Part shown: piece by piece, positions 37,271-47,221 of the stretch | Layout of the letters: each line of letters opens with the position of its first letter | Numbering within the stretch: the stretch's first letter is position 1 | Assembly: GCF_002024165.1 (NCBI RefSeq) | Contig: NZ_MWQN01000001.1 | Span: 4,319,501-4,383,500 of the forward strand | DNA from: Embleya scabrispora | GTDB taxonomy: Bacteria; Actinomycetota; Actinomycetes; Streptomycetales; Streptomycetaceae | DNA: 64,000 bases | Direction of reading: 5' to 3' | Made by a program: the position numbers and the translations under genes | Notes under the pieces: model-generated | Told to the model about the DNA's origin: nothing | What the model saw: only the letters and a program-made list of their open reading frames with translations | Databases searched by the model: none

Positions 37271-40200
37271 GTGCCGGACAAGGAAGTCGACCCGAACATG
37301 AGCAGCCAGGAGGCCGGCCCGGAGGCCGAACCCGGGACCTACGAGGTGCTGCGCGACCGACTGCTCGCCGCCGCCCGCGAACTGGGCATCCGGGCCCGGA
37401 CGTTGAACGAGCGCCGGGTGCGCACCTACGGGGGCGGCGCCGTGGAGCTGACCGGTACCCACCGGTTGCACACCGAACGGGCCGTGGTGGCACGGGACAT
37501 CGTCCAGGTCGGCGGCCTGCTCCTGGCCGGCTGGAGCACCGACGGCGGGCTCGATGGCGAGGTGGGGCCCGCCGACGTGTTCGCGCTGTACCGGCGCACC
37601 CCGGAGGGCTTCGCGCCCGCCCCGACCGACGCCGTCCCGGGCCTGCTCGACGACGCCCGTTTCCGGCAGGACCTCACCGAGCTGTACCGCTACTTCCGGG
37701 ACACCCGGCTGCTGCAACTGCGCGACACCGGGACCCATCTGCTCGCGGTCTTCCGGGTCGGCGAACGCCTCGCCGACATCCGGGTGTTGCGCTGGCGACT
37801 GGGCCCCGACGGCGCCCCCGCCTACCTCGACGCGCAGGGCGAGCGCGAGCACGTCTTCCCGGACGCGTACGACTTCGCCTGGACCGCGAGCACCCGCGCC
37901 GACCACGTCCCGGGCCGGCATCCGCACATCGCGATCGCCGACACGCTGTACCTGGCCACGTCGGGCGGCCGGCTCGTGGTCAAGGCCGAGAACGACACCG
38001 AGACCGCCGAGGGCGTCTACGCGGAGCCCCTCGACGACCCGCTCCAGTCGTTGGCCGACGCCGAGGTCGCGCACGCCCGGGTCGGACCGCTGCTGCTGGT
38101 TCGGGTGCGCCCGTACAACGAGAGCGACCCGCGCCACCTGGTGTACAACACGCGCACGGCCGAGGTGCGCCGCCTCGACGGCATCGCGGCGGCCTGCCGG
38201 CGTCTGCCCGACGACCAGGGCATCGTCTTCCCCGGCGGCTATCACCCGAGCACGGGCGGCGCGCGCACCTTCGACATCGACACCACCGACGCGGAGTTCG
38301 AGGCTACGGTGCGCTCGCCCAACGGCGAGGACGTGCTGTACGTGTTCCACGCCCGGGCCGAGGGCCGCACCACGCTGCTGTCCTACAACGTGATCCGTGA
38401 GGAGGTCGCCGCGCCGATCGTCGGGCACGGCCGGGCGTTCTTCGCGGACGGCACGATGGCGATCCTGCGGGTCGTCGACGCCGAACCCACCCGCACGCAC
38501 ACCGTCCAGGTGTGGGACACGCCGTACACCTCGGACGCGTACGCCGCGGCGCGCCCGCCCGGCACCGGCCCACTGGCCCGGATCGGCAACCCGGAACTGG
38601 TCCGCGGCATCGCCGACTGCCTCGCGATCGCCGCGATGGCCGAGGAGACGGCGCCGACGACCGCCGTCTTCACCGCGATCACCGCCGCCGCGGCCCGGGT
38701 CGAGGACACCCACCACTGGCTCGGCGACGCCGAACTCGGTTCCCTCGCCCAACCGTTGGCCACCGTGCGCGCCGCCGCCGCGGATGTCGTCGAGGAGTTC
38801 CGCCGGGTCCTGGACCTGCGCCGGATTGCCGCCGACACGCTCGCCGAGGCGGTCGCGAGCAGCACGGCGCTGATCCGGCGGGTGCGGGGCGAGGTGCCGG
38901 ACGGCGCCACTGCCTGTGTCCGGCAGCTCGGCGAACTGCGGCACGCGCAGGGCCGGTTGGCGAGCCTGCGGGATATCCGCTACGTGGACGCGGAGGCGCT
39001 CGCCGAGGCGGACGCCGGGCTGGTCGCGGCACTGGCCGAGGCGGGCCGGCGGGCGGTGGCGTTCCTGGCCGACGACGACGCCTTCGCGGCCACCCACCGG
39101 ATCGTCGAGGAATCGACCGCCGAGGCCGCCGCGTCCGCCACCGTGGCCGAGGCGGGCGCGCTGACCGCCCGGATCGACGAACAGGCCGACGGGTTGCGCG
39201 TGGTCACCGAGGTGGTCGGCACCCTCGACGGCACCGACGCCGGCGTGCGCACCACGATCCTGACCCGCATCGGCGAGGTCCTGGGCGGGATCAACCGGGC
39301 TCGCGCGACCCTGGACGCGCGCCGCCGCGACCTGCTCGACGCCGAGCAGCGCGCCGAGTTCGCCGCCGAGATGGCGCTGTGGGAGCAGACCGTGGTCGGC
39401 GCGCTGGCCGCCGCCGAGACGCCCGAGGAGTGTGACGAACACCTGGCCCGGCTGCTGGCCCGGATCGAGGACCTGGAGGCCGGATTCGGCGCGCTCGACG
39501 AGCACCTGGCCCGGATCGGCGCCGAACGCGAGCGCGTCCACGACGCGTTCTCCGCCCGCAAGCAGGCCCGGCTCGACGAGCGGGCCCGGCACGGCCGCCG
39601 CCTCGCCGACTCCGCACAGCGCGTCCTCACCACCATCACCCGCCGGATTCCCACCCTCGCGAGCATCGACGAGATCAACACCTGGTTCGCCTCCGACGCC
39701 CTGGTCGGCAAGGTCCGCTCCACGGCCGGGGAACTGCGCCGCCTCGGCGACCCGGTCCGCGCCGGCGAGTTGGAGGGGCGGCTCACCGCGGCCCGCCAGG
39801 AGGCCGTCCGGGCCCTGCGCGACCGTGCCGAACTGTACGACGCGGCGGGCACCGTACGGCTCGGCCGGCACCGGTTCGCGGTGCACGACCGCCCGATCGA
39901 GTTGACCCTCGTCCCGCACGGGGACACCCTCGCGTTCGCGATCACCGGCACCGACTACCGCGAGGTGGTGCGCGAGCCGCTGCCCGCGGCCCATCGCGTC
40001 TTCCACGACCAGCCGCTGAGCTCCGAGTCGCCCGAGGTCTACCGGGCCGAATACCTCGCCGCGGTGGTACTCGCGGAGGCTGAGGGTCGCCCGATCGACG
40101 CGCTGCCGGCGGAGGAACTGCTCGCCGAGGTACGCCGGATCGCGCTGTCCCGTCCCGGCGAGGGCTACGACCGAGGGGTGCACGACCGGGACGCCGCCGC

Positions 40201-42088
40201 GCTGCTCGCGGCCGTCCTGCGCCTGCGCGCCGGGGCCGGGCTGCTGCGGTTCGCGCCGGAGGTACGGGCCGCGGGCCGGCTGTACTGGGCGCACGGCGTC
40301 GCCGCCGACGCCCGGCAAGCCTGGACGACCCGGGCCCAGTCGCTCGGCCGGGCCAGGGACACCTTCGGCCCGATCCCCGCCATCGCCGACCTGGCCGCCG
40401 AACTCGGCGAGCGGGCGACCGGGTTCCTGACCGAGACCCTCGCCCCGCCGACCGCGCCCGGCACCACGATCGGCGCCTACCTGTTCGAGGAACTGGCCGC
40501 CGGCGGCACGAGCTTCGTCACCGGCGCGGTCGCCCGCACACTCCTGACCGGCTTCCGTGCCCGGCTCGGCGGCGACGACGCCCCGGCGGCCAAGGACTTC
40601 GCCGAGGATCTGCGCGCCCTCGACGGCGACCTGGCCGCCCGGCACCAGCTCGTCGGCGCCTGGCTCGGCGCCTACGCCGCCCGCCTCGACACCGGCCCGC
40701 CCCCGGAACTGGCCGAGGCGATCGCCGTCGAGGTGTGCGGGGCGGCGCTGGAGGGACACCACGTCGACGCCCCGATCGGCGCCACCGTCACCGGCCTGCT
40801 GGGCGCGCACCCGCGCGTGGCGAGCGGCGGCACGCTGGAGCTGCGGCTGGACGAATTCCTGGTGCGCACCGACGAGTTCCACCGCGTCCGCGTGCCCGCG
40901 TACCGGGCGTATCAGCGCCGGCGCGCCGACCTGCTGGCCGCCGCCCGCGAGCGGTTGCGGCTCGACGCGTACACCCCCCGGGTGATGTCGGCGTTCGTTC
41001 GCAACCGGCTGATCGACGAGGTCTACCTGCCGCTGATCGGCGACAACCTGGCCAAACAGCTGGGCGCCGCGGGGCCGGACCGGCGCACCGACAGCCAGGG
41101 GCTGCTGCTCCTGCTGTCCCCGCCCGGCTACGGCAAGACCACGCTGATGGAGTACGTCGCCGCCCGACTGGGCCTGCTGTTCGTCCGGATCGACGGCCCC
41201 GCGCTCGGCGCGCGCACCACGTCCCTGGATCCGGCCGCCGCGCCGGACGCCGCCGCGCGGCGCGAGGTGGACAAGATCGGGTTCGCCCTGGAGCTGGGCG
41301 CCAACGTGCTGCTGCACGTGGACGACATCCAGCACGTCTCGCCCGAACTGCTCCAGAAATTCGTTTCGTTGTGCGACGCGCAGCGGCGGATCGAGGGCGT
41401 GCGCGACGGCGAGTCGCGCAGCTACGACCTGCGCGGGAAACGTTTCGCGGTGTGCATGGCCGGCAACCCGTACACCGAGTCCGGCGCACGTTTCCGGATC
41501 CCGGACATGTTGGCCAACCGGGCCGACGTGTGGAACCTGGGGGAGGTACTCGGCGGCCGCGAGGAGCTGTTCGCGCTCAGCCACATCGAGAACGCGCTGA
41601 CCGCCAACCCGATCCTGGCTCCGATCGCCGGGCGCGACCGGGCCGATCTGGACCTGCTGATCCGGCTGGCCCGCGGCGATGACACCGTGCGCCCGGATCG
41701 GCTCGCGCACCCGTACGACGCGACCGAACTGGACCGCGTCCTGGCCGTGTTGCGCCGACTGCTGCACGTGGTGGAGACGGTGCTCGCGGCGAACCGGGCC
41801 TACATCGCCTCGGCCGCGCAGTCCGAGGCGGCACGCACCGAACCGCCGTTCCGGCTCCAGGGCTCGTATCGGGACACCAACAAGCTGGCCGAGCGCATCC
41901 TGCCGGTCCTGGACGCGGCCGAGGTCGAGCGGCTGCTCGACGACCACTACGCGGCGGAGGCGCAGACACTGACCACCGACGCGGAGGCCAACCTGCTCAA
42001 GCTCGCCGAGCTGCGCGGCCGGTCGACCCCCGAGGAGCGGGAGCGGTGGGCGGAGGTGAAGCGGGCCTACCTGGCGGCGCGCGGCTGA
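37271..42088 (+). CDS. Giant AAA+ ATPase linked to flotillin ("DNA repair ATPase" family)
   Basis: A 1605-residue cytoplasmic protein. About 1-400 is beta-rich and propeller-like (repeated 'VYNTRTAEVRRLDG', 'LYVFHARAEGRTTLLSYN' strands); 420-1250 is long, acidic and helical with coiled-coil character; the AAA+ core is near the C-terminus. Walker A SPPGYGKT lies at about 1283, a Walker B-like VLLHVDDIQ near 1350, sensor 1 in MAGNPYTE, and a sensor 2 Arg in GSYRDTNKLAERI. The second acidic residue after Walker B is Asp, not Glu. Databases call such proteins DNA repair ATPases, but nothing here shows a DNA role. The start could be ATG 37298 (AAGGAAG upstream) in place of this GTG. Confidence 0.85.
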   Translation: MPDKEVDPNMSSQEAGPEAEPGTYEVLRDRLLAAARELGIRARTLNERRVRTYGGGAVELTGTHRLHTERAVVARDIVQVGGLLLAGWSTDGGLDGEVGPADVFALYRRTPEGFAPAPTDAVPGLLDDARFRQDLTELYRYFRDTRLLQLRDTGTHLLAVFRVGERLADIRVLRWRLGPDGAPAYLDAQGEREHVFPDAYDFAWTASTRADHVPGRHPHIAIADTLYLATSGGRLVVKAENDTETAEGVYAEPLDDPLQSLADAEVAHARVGPLLLVRVRPYNESDPRHLVYNTRTAEVRRLDGIAAACRRLPDDQGIVFPGGYHPSTGGARTFDIDTTDAEFEATVRSPNGEDVLYVFHARAEGRTTLLSYNVIREEVAAPIVGHGRAFFADGTMAILRVVDAEPTRTHTVQVWDTPYTSDAYAAARPPGTGPLARIGNPELVRGIADCLAIAAMAEETAPTTAVFTAITAAAARVEDTHHWLGDAELGSLAQPLATVRAAAADVVEEFRRVLDLRRIAADTLAEAVASSTALIRRVRGEVPDGATACVRQLGELRHAQGRLASLRDIRYVDAEALAEADAGLVAALAEAGRRAVAFLADDDAFAATHRIVEESTAEAAASATVAEAGALTARIDEQADGLRVVTEVVGTLDGTDAGVRTTILTRIGEVLGGINRARATLDARRRDLLDAEQRAEFAAEMALWEQTVVGALAAAETPEECDEHLARLLARIEDLEAGFGALDEHLARIGAERERVHDAFSARKQARLDERARHGRRLADSAQRVLTTITRRIPTLASIDEINTWFASDALVGKVRSTAGELRRLGDPVRAGELEGRLTAARQEAVRALRDRAELYDAAGTVRLGRHRFAVHDRPIELTLVPHGDTLAFAITGTDYREVVREPLPAAHRVFHDQPLSSESPEVYRAEYLAAVVLAEAEGRPIDALPAEELLAEVRRIALSRPGEGYDRGVHDRDAAALLAAVLRLRAGAGLLRFAPEVRAAGRLYWAHGVAADARQAWTTRAQSLGRARDTFGPIPAIADLAAELGERATGFLTETLAPPTAPGTTIGAYLFEELAAGGTSFVTGAVARTLLTGFRARLGGDDAPAAKDFAEDLRALDGDLAARHQLVGAWLGAYAARLDTGPPPELAEAIAVEVCGAALEGHHVDAPIGATVTGLLGAHPRVASGGTLELRLDEFLVRTDEFHRVRVPAYRAYQRRRADLLAAARERLRLDAYTPRVMSAFVRNRLIDEVYLPLIGDNLAKQLGAAGPDRRTDSQGLLLLLSPPGYGKTTLMEYVAARLGLLFVRIDGPALGARTTSLDPAAAPDAAARREVDKIGFALELGANVLLHVDDIQHVSPELLQKFVSLCDAQRRIEGVRDGESRSYDLRGKRFAVCMAGNPYTESGARFRIPDMLANRADVWNLGEVLGGREELFALSHIENALTANPILAPIAGRDRADLDLLIRLARGDDTVRPDRLAHPYDATELDRVLAVLRRLLHVVETVLAANRAYIASAAQSEAARTEPPFRLQGSYRDTNKLAERILPVLDAAEVERLLDDHYAAEAQTLTTDAEANLLKLAELRGRSTPEERERWAEVKRAYLAARG

Positions 42089-42777
42089 GCGGAGGCGGGC
42101 TCCGGCGCGGGCTCGGCGGCCTGCGTCGGCTCCGGGATCCACGCGGCGGTGAGCACGCCGTGCTGGGTCCACCCCAGAGTGCGGTACAACTCCCGCCCGG
42201 CGGCGGTGGCGACCAGGACCCCGGTCCGGGCGCCGCGCGCGGCGGCGGCGTCGGCGAGCACGGTCATCATCACGCTGCCCAGGCCGCGCCGACGGTGCGC
42301 GGGGTCGGTGTGGATCTGGTCGGCCACCGCGGTGTCCCCGGTGACTCCGATCCGCCCGTGGGCCGCGACCGCGCCGTCGGCGGCGAGCAGCCGGCCGAAG
42401 GTCGTTTCGTCCCGGGTCTCGACCTCGACCGTGTAGCCGGCCGGCGCCCGCACCGACTGCCGGCGCAGCGGCCCGGTCATCGGGTACTCCGGCTCGCCCA
42501 CGGTCCACGCGGAGGTGAGCGCGGGCCGCACCCGCTCGACGGGCGCGAGGGTCTTGATCCAGGTGCCGGGCTCGGCCCGGGCCCGGACCACCTCGGCCGG
42601 CCGGTCCGGGTCGAAGAACACGTAGCGCACCCGATGCCCGGGCAGTCCGACGTCGAGCCGATACCCGCCGTCCACCGCGACCGGCGCGGTCACCGCCCGA
42701 GCCACCGCCCACCCGCCGACCCAGGCCCGTATCAGCTCTGCGTCGGACATGACCCGTTCCCGATCGGCGGTGCTCAC
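42067..42777 (-). CDS. GNAT-family N-acetyltransferase
   Basis: A 236-residue protein. The C-terminal GNAT fold has the acetyl-CoA loop HTDPAHRRRGLGSVMMTVLA and the following strand RTGVLVATAAGRELYRTLGW; the N-terminal half is a degenerate second GNAT-like part. GTG 42777 follows GGGGAG by five bases; ATG 42750 is the alternative. The C-terminus is Pro/Ala-rich, and its last 22 bases overlap the end of the convergent ATPase gene. Acceptor substrate unknown. Confidence 0.82.
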   Translation of the reverse strand: MSTADRERVMSDAELIRAWVGGWAVARAVTAPVAVDGGYRLDVGLPGHRVRYVFFDPDRPAEVVRARAEPGTWIKTLAPVERVRPALTSAWTVGEPEYPMTGPLRRQSVRAPAGYTVEVETRDETTFGRLLAADGAVAAHGRIGVTGDTAVADQIHTDPAHRRRGLGSVMMTVLADAAAARGARTGVLVATAAGRELYRTLGWTQHGVLTAAWIPEPTQAAEPAPEPASAQPRAAR

Positions 42778-42958
42778 GACAACTCCCCATGACGGCGGCG
42801 ACACGAACCGATCAAGCTTATTGCAAGGCATTCGCAACAAGCCCGCGGGTTTCCGGCCGCCGGGCCGCCGACGCTTCGTCACACAACGGTAAGCAGGCGA
42901 ATCGGCCGCGGCCCGGGTGGGGGCGCCAGGATGAGGGGAGGCGGATATCGAGCGTGAG

Positions 42959-44530
42959 GTGGGCGTGGTGCGGCGTGCCGGCGGGATCAGGGCCGCGGTG
43001 GTCGGCGTGGTGTCGGCCGCGGTCGCGGTGGGGGTGGCCGAGGCGGTCACGGCGTTCGTCCGGCCGGAGGCCACGCCGTTCGTGACGATCAGCGGGGCGG
43101 TCACCGACCGGGCGCCGACGGGGCCGCGCGAGTGGGCGATCCGTACCTTCGGGACCGGCGACAAGGCGTTCCTGCTGACCGTGATCGCCGTGTTGCTCGC
43201 GCTGTTCGCGGCCGGCCTCGGGGTGCTGGCCGCCCGCCGGCTGCGCTACGGCGTCGCCGGGGTCCTGGCACTCGGCGGCTTCGCCGCGTGGACCGCCGCC
43301 GACCGGCCCTCGTACCGCGCCGCCGACCTGGCGCCGACGCTGGTCGGCACGCTGTTCGGGGTGCTCGCGCTGGTCCTGCTCACCCGCCCGGACCTGGTCG
43401 ACCGCCGGCCGCTCGCCCGCCCGCTGCCGGTCGCGCCCGAGGACGACGTGGCCGAACCCGCCCCGGACACCGCGCGCCGCACCGTACTCGTGGTCGGCGC
43501 CGCCGCCGCGGCCGCGCTGGCCGGGTTCGGCGGCCGGATGCTCCAGCACGCCCGTTTCAACGCGGAGAAGTCCCGGGCCGGCGTCGCGGGCACACTGCCC
43601 CGGCCGATCAGCGCCGCGGCCCCGGCGGGCGCCGGCTTCGTCGCGCCGGGGCTGACCTCGTACCTGACCCCGAACGGGGACTTCTACCGGATCGACACCG
43701 CGTTCACCGTGCCGCAACTGCGCGCCGAGGACTGGGAACTGCGCATCCACGGCATGGTCGACCGGGAGATCCGGCTGAGCTACGAGCAACTGCGGGCCCG
43801 CTTCCCGATCGAGCGGGACATCACCCTCGCCTGTGTCTCCAACGACGTCGGCGGCGACCTGATCGGCAACGCCCGATGGCTGGGCACCCCGCTGGCCGAC
43901 CTGCTGCGCGAGGCGGGGGTGCGGCCCGGCGCGGACCAGATCGTCTCCCGTTCGCCGGACGGGATGACCATCGGCACCCCGCTGCGCGAGGTCATGGACG
44001 GGCGCGACGCGATGCTGGCGTACGCGATGAACGGCGAGCCGCTGCCGATCAGGCACGGCTTCCCGGTCCGGATGGTGGTGCCGGGCCTGTACGGGTACGT
44101 GTCCGCGTGCAAGTGGATCGTGGACATCGAGGTGACCCGGTTCGCCGCGTTCAGCGCCTACTGGGTCCGGCTCGGCTGGGCCCGCCAGGCCCCGATCAAG
44201 ACCCAGTCCCGGCTGGACACCCCCCGCGACGCGGCGGACCTGCGCGCCGGCCCCGTCCCGGTCGCAGGCGTCGCCTGGGCCCAACACCGAGGCATCACCG
44301 CGGTGGAGATCCGGGTCGACGACGGCCCCTGGCAGCCCGCCGAACTCGCCCCGCAGACCACCACCGACACGTGGCGCCAATACCGGTGGACATGGGACGC
44401 CACCCCGGGCCGGCACACCCTGCGGGTGCGCGCCACGGACGGCACCGGCGCGGTCCAGACCGACAGGTCGGCCGACGTGATCCCCGACGGGGCCACCGGC
44501 CACCACCACATCGAGGTCACGGTCCGCTGA
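42959..44530 (+). CDS. Membrane-bound molybdopterin oxidoreductase (sulfite oxidase fold)
   Basis: A 523-residue protein. The first 170 residues hold about four membrane helices (VVGVVSAAVAVGVAEAVTAF and others). A Moco domain of the SUOX/YedY fold begins near residue 240 (FYRIDTAFTVPQLRAEDWEL), with the molybdenum-ligating Cys292 in TLACVSNDVGG. The C-terminal Mo-co dimerisation domain has GVAWAQHRGITAVEIRVDDG. The catalytic domain should face outside. No haem domain is present, so electrons must go to a separate partner. Substrate likely sulfite or an S/N-oxide. A GAGGGGAGG run lies about 18 bases before the start; a GTG nine bases later is possible. Confidence 0.85.
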   Translation: MGVVRRAGGIRAAVVGVVSAAVAVGVAEAVTAFVRPEATPFVTISGAVTDRAPTGPREWAIRTFGTGDKAFLLTVIAVLLALFAAGLGVLAARRLRYGVAGVLALGGFAAWTAADRPSYRAADLAPTLVGTLFGVLALVLLTRPDLVDRRPLARPLPVAPEDDVAEPAPDTARRTVLVVGAAAAAALAGFGGRMLQHARFNAEKSRAGVAGTLPRPISAAAPAGAGFVAPGLTSYLTPNGDFYRIDTAFTVPQLRAEDWELRIHGMVDREIRLSYEQLRARFPIERDITLACVSNDVGGDLIGNARWLGTPLADLLREAGVRPGADQIVSRSPDGMTIGTPLREVMDGRDAMLAYAMNGEPLPIRHGFPVRMVVPGLYGYVSACKWIVDIEVTRFAAFSAYWVRLGWARQAPIKTQSRLDTPRDAADLRAGPVPVAGVAWAQHRGITAVEIRVDDGPWQPAELAPQTTTDTWRQYRWTWDATPGRHTLRVRATDGTGAVQTDRSADVIPDGATGHHHIEVTVR

Positions 44531-44548
44531 GCGGTAGGTCACGCCCGG

Positions 44549-44570
44549 CCCGGCGGCCCGCACCGCCGGG
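44549..44570. terminator. Hairpin between convergent genes
   Basis: CCCGGCGG pairs with CCGCCGGG over a six-base loop; located 19 bases after the Moco oxidoreductase stop and just before the stop of the convergent LLM gene. Confidence 0.6.
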
Positions 44571-44580
44571 CGGTGCGCCC

Positions 44581-45630
44581 CTACTCCTCGATCAGCCCCC
44601 AAGCCTTCGCGATCAGCTCGTACGACCGGATCCGCGCGTCGTGCCCGTACACGTTGCTGATCACCATCAACTCGTCCACCTGCGTGCGCTCGCGCAACTC
44701 CCGCATGCCCGCCCGCACGTCGGCCAGGTCCCCGCTGATGTGCTGCCGCTGGTAGCTCTCCACGAACTCGCGCTCGGCCGGCGTCCACGGATACGCCTCG
44801 GCCTCCTCCGGCGACGGGATGCGCCCGGGGTTGCCGCCGCGCAGCTTCAGCATCGACAACGCCTGGGACAGCGCGAGCCGCTTGGCCTGCTCCCGGGTGT
44901 CGGCCGCGATCACCCCGGCCGCGATCATCGCGTAGGGCTCCTTGAGCGACGCCGACGGCTGGAACGACTCGCGGTACAGCTCGAGCGCGGGCAGCGTGTG
45001 CTGTCCGCTGAAGTGGTGCGCGAAGGCGAACGGCAGACCGAGGATCCCGGCCAACTGCGCGCTGTAACCGCTCGATCCGAGCAGCCACACCGGCGCCTCC
45101 CCGGTGGCGAACTCGCCGCCCGCCTCGATCCCGGACGCGGGGCCCGGCACGGCGTGCATCCGCGCGTACGGGTGCTCTTCGGCGAACCGCCCGGTGACGA
45201 AGCCGATCAACTCGCCGAGCGCCTGCGGGAACTCGTCCACCGACTCGGCCCCGCCGCCGCGCCGCAGGGCGCGCATGGTGACCTGGTCGGTGCCCGGGGC
45301 CCGGCCGATGCCGATGTCGATCCGGCCGGGGTGCAGCGCCTGCAGGGTGCCGAACTGCTCGGCCACCACGAGCGGCGCGTGGTTGGGCAACATCACCCCG
45401 CCCGAACCCAGGCGCAGTGTGGTGGTGTGCGCGGCCAGATGCGCGAGCAGCACCGGCGGGGACGAACTGGCGATGCCGGGCATGTTGTGGTGCTCCGCCA
45501 CCCAGAACCGATGGAAGCCCCATCGCTCGGCCCGCTTGGCCAACTCGGTACTCGTCCGTAGCGCCTCGGTCGCCGAATATCCCGTCCCGACCGGTGCCAC
45601 GTCCAGTACCGACAGCTTTACCGCGTCCAC
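44581..45630 (-). CDS. LLM-class flavin-dependent oxidoreductase
   Basis: A 349-residue luciferase-like monooxygenase. The start [20 protein letters not shown] is typical; [20 protein letters not shown] and [20 protein letters not shown] follow, then [15 protein letters not shown] for flavin phosphate binding. It belongs to the MsnO8-like group that uses FMN or F420. The substrate is unknown. The GTG start is preceded by a GGAC/GGAG-like region. It is transcribed alone, away from the RICIN-domain gene. Confidence 0.87.
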   Translation of the reverse strand: MDAVKLSVLDVAPVGTGYSATEALRTSTELAKRAERWGFHRFWVAEHHNMPGIASSSPPVLLAHLAAHTTTLRLGSGGVMLPNHAPLVVAEQFGTLQALHPGRIDIGIGRAPGTDQVTMRALRRGGGAESVDEFPQALGELIGFVTGRFAEEHPYARMHAVPGPASGIEAGGEFATGEAPVWLLGSSGYSAQLAGILGLPFAFAHHFSGQHTLPALELYRESFQPSASLKEPYAMIAAGVIAADTREQAKRLALSQALSMLKLRGGNPGRIPSPEEAEAYPWTPAEREFVESYQRQHISGDLADVRAGMRELRERTQVDELMVISNVYGHDARIRSYELIAKAWGLIEE

Positions 45631-45857
45631 TCCGCGTCCCTCTCTCCGGCCCGCTTTCGGCCGTCACTCGGCCCGTTCCCGGCCGCGTTCCGGCCCGTCT
45701 CCCGCCCGCCGTCCCGCACGCGGGCGCATCGGTGCTCTGAGGTGCAACCGCGGCAGAGCCCGTGCTGTTCCGCCGTTCAGGCGTGCCGGAGAGCACATCG
45801 GGCATACGGGGACCCGGCGCCGTACGAGGACGACGACGGTCGGGCGGTGGTCGTCGC

Positions 45858-46523
45858 TCAGGCGCCGCTGGGCTGCCACACCGACCCGGAGCCGACCGGG
45901 ACCAATCCCAGGCCCTGCTGACCGCCGACCCGGTCGCCCAGCCCGAGGGCGGCTCCGTTGCGGGCCACGAGGACCACGCCGGAGCCGCTGGGCTGCGGCT
46001 TCCACATCTGGTTCTCGGCGCGCCCGCAGTCGTCCTGGTAGGCGCGCGGCTCCCGGCCGCCGGACACCTCCAGGCACTTGCGCGAGAGCGCCGACTCGAG
46101 CCGGACGAAGCCGCCGCCCGCGTCGCGGATCACCCACTGCTGGTTCGCCTTGCCCGGTCCCATCGGGTACGCGATCACCGCGGCCCGATCCCGGTCGCTG
46201 GCGCCCATCACGTCCATCGCCCGGCCGTCCGGCAACAGCAGCACATAGCGCCCGTTGGCGGCCAACGGCGGTTTGGCGGACGCGCTCTTGGACGGCGTCG
46301 GCGACGCCGAGGTGGGCGGGGCGCTGGTCGGCGGCGCGGAGCTGATCTGCCCGGCGGTCACCGCCGTCGGCGAAGGCGACGTGGTCGTCGGCACCGGCGA
46401 GGTCGCCGCGGCATGCGAGGAGCCCCCGTCGCCACCGCCGAACACCCCGACCAGGCCGCCGGCCAGGAAGCCCGCCAGGGCGACCGCGCACAGCGCCGCT
46501 ATCCAGATCCGACGTCGCGGCAT
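45858..46523 (-). CDS. Membrane-anchored protein with C-terminal RICIN-type domain
   Basis: A 221-residue protein. An N-terminal helix (RIWIAALCAVALAGFLAGGL) anchors or exports it; a Ser/Thr/Pro-rich linker of about 50 residues with TTTSPSPT and SAPPTSAPPTSASPTPSKS follows, and then one beta-trefoil-like domain (NGRYVLLLPDGRAMDVMG, QQWVIRDAGGGFVRLES, NQMWKPQPSG). The QxW motifs mark RICIN/CBM13 carbohydrate-binding lobes. No catalytic domain is seen, so it may bind sugars at the cell surface. GAGGAGAGGG lies upstream of the ATG. About 170 gene-free bases separate it from the groES-like gene. Confidence 0.75.
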   Translation of the reverse strand: MPRRRIWIAALCAVALAGFLAGGLVGVFGGGDGGSSHAAATSPVPTTTSPSPTAVTAGQISSAPPTSAPPTSASPTPSKSASAKPPLAANGRYVLLLPDGRAMDVMGASDRDRAAVIAYPMGPGKANQQWVIRDAGGGFVRLESALSRKCLEVSGGREPRAYQDDCGRAENQMWKPQPSGSGVVLVARNGAALGLGDRVGGQQGLGLVPVGSGSVWQPSGA

Positions 46524-46654
46524 CTGTCCCTCTCCTCGTGGCCGGTCTTCCCGCGGATCGGGTCATCCTGGCAGAAGAGTTCACCCCGAGGGGTGAATCG
46601 GCCGGTGTGGGCCGCCCGATGGTGAACGGACCTTCCGTCCGGCGTGCGAAGGAC

Positions 46655-46687
46655 GCCGCCGCCCGATCCGCCGGATCGGGCGGCGGC
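46655..46687 (-). terminator. Strong hairpin after the GroES paralogue
   Basis: A perfect 15-base-pair stem GCCGCCGCCCGATCC / GGATCGGGCGGCGGC with a three-base loop. It begins just after the stop codon of the groES-like gene on the minus strand. Confidence 0.75.
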
Positions 46688-46695
46688 GGGGCGCG

Positions 46696-47070
46696 CTAGA
46701 GATACAGGCCGGTGGCCTCGCCGGAGACCTCGATGCGTTCGGCGGCGACCGCGTGCAGGTCGCGCTCGCGCAGCAGGACGTACGGCACCCCGCGCACCTC
46801 GACCTCGGCGCGCTCCTCGGGGTCGTACAGGACACGATCGCCCGGCTCGACGGTGCGGACGTTCTGGCCGACCGCGACCACCTCGGCCCACGCCAGCCGC
46901 TTGCCGACCTGCGCGGTCGCGGGGATCAGGATGCCGCCGCCGGAGCGGCGCTCACCCTCCGACGCGTCCTGGCGGACCAGAACACGGTCGTGCAGCATGC
47001 GGATGGGCAGCTTCTCGCCGAGGTCGTGGGCGGTGTTGTTGCTCGAAGACTGGGACCTGTCGGAACTCAC
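46696..47070 (-). CDS. GroES-family co-chaperonin paralogue
   Basis: A 124-residue Cpn10 protein. The core starts at about residue 22 (LPIRMLHDRVLVRQDASEGE), followed by the mobile loop (RRSGGGILIPATAQ), and then WAEVVAVGQNVRTVEPGDRV and the roof-like YDPEERAEVEVRGVPYVLLR. It is about 20 residues longer than classical GroES because of a Ser-rich N-terminal tail. No groEL is adjacent, so it is a second co-chaperonin or a chaperonin-like protein. A GTG start is used with little ribosome-binding signal. Confidence 0.85.
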   Translation of the reverse strand: MSSDRSQSSSNNTAHDLGEKLPIRMLHDRVLVRQDASEGERRSGGGILIPATAQVGKRLAWAEVVAVGQNVRTVEPGDRVLYDPEERAEVEVRGVPYVLLRERDLHAVAAERIEVSGEATGLYL

Positions 47071-47221
47071 GCTTCGACAAGCTACCCGTCCGAGGCCGAA
47101 CGTGCGTCACCGGGAGGTGTGATGTCTCGATCCGCTCCGGCCCGGAAGCGGTCCCGCATCGGCCTCGGCCGGGCCGCACGCGGCCGGACCCGGCGTCGGC
47201 CCGACCGGCGTGCCGCGGTGG

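Noticed and set aside
37271-42088. Naming the giant ATPase a DNA repair enzyme
   Set aside because: Only the database family name suggests this; no nuclease, helicase or DNA-binding motif is visible.
35216-42790. A 2524-codon open frame on the minus strand opposite the flotillin and giant ATPase
   Set aside because: It mirrors the codon structure of the plus-strand genes, is Arg/Gly/His-rich and matches no family. High-GC coding DNA often leaves the opposite frame open.
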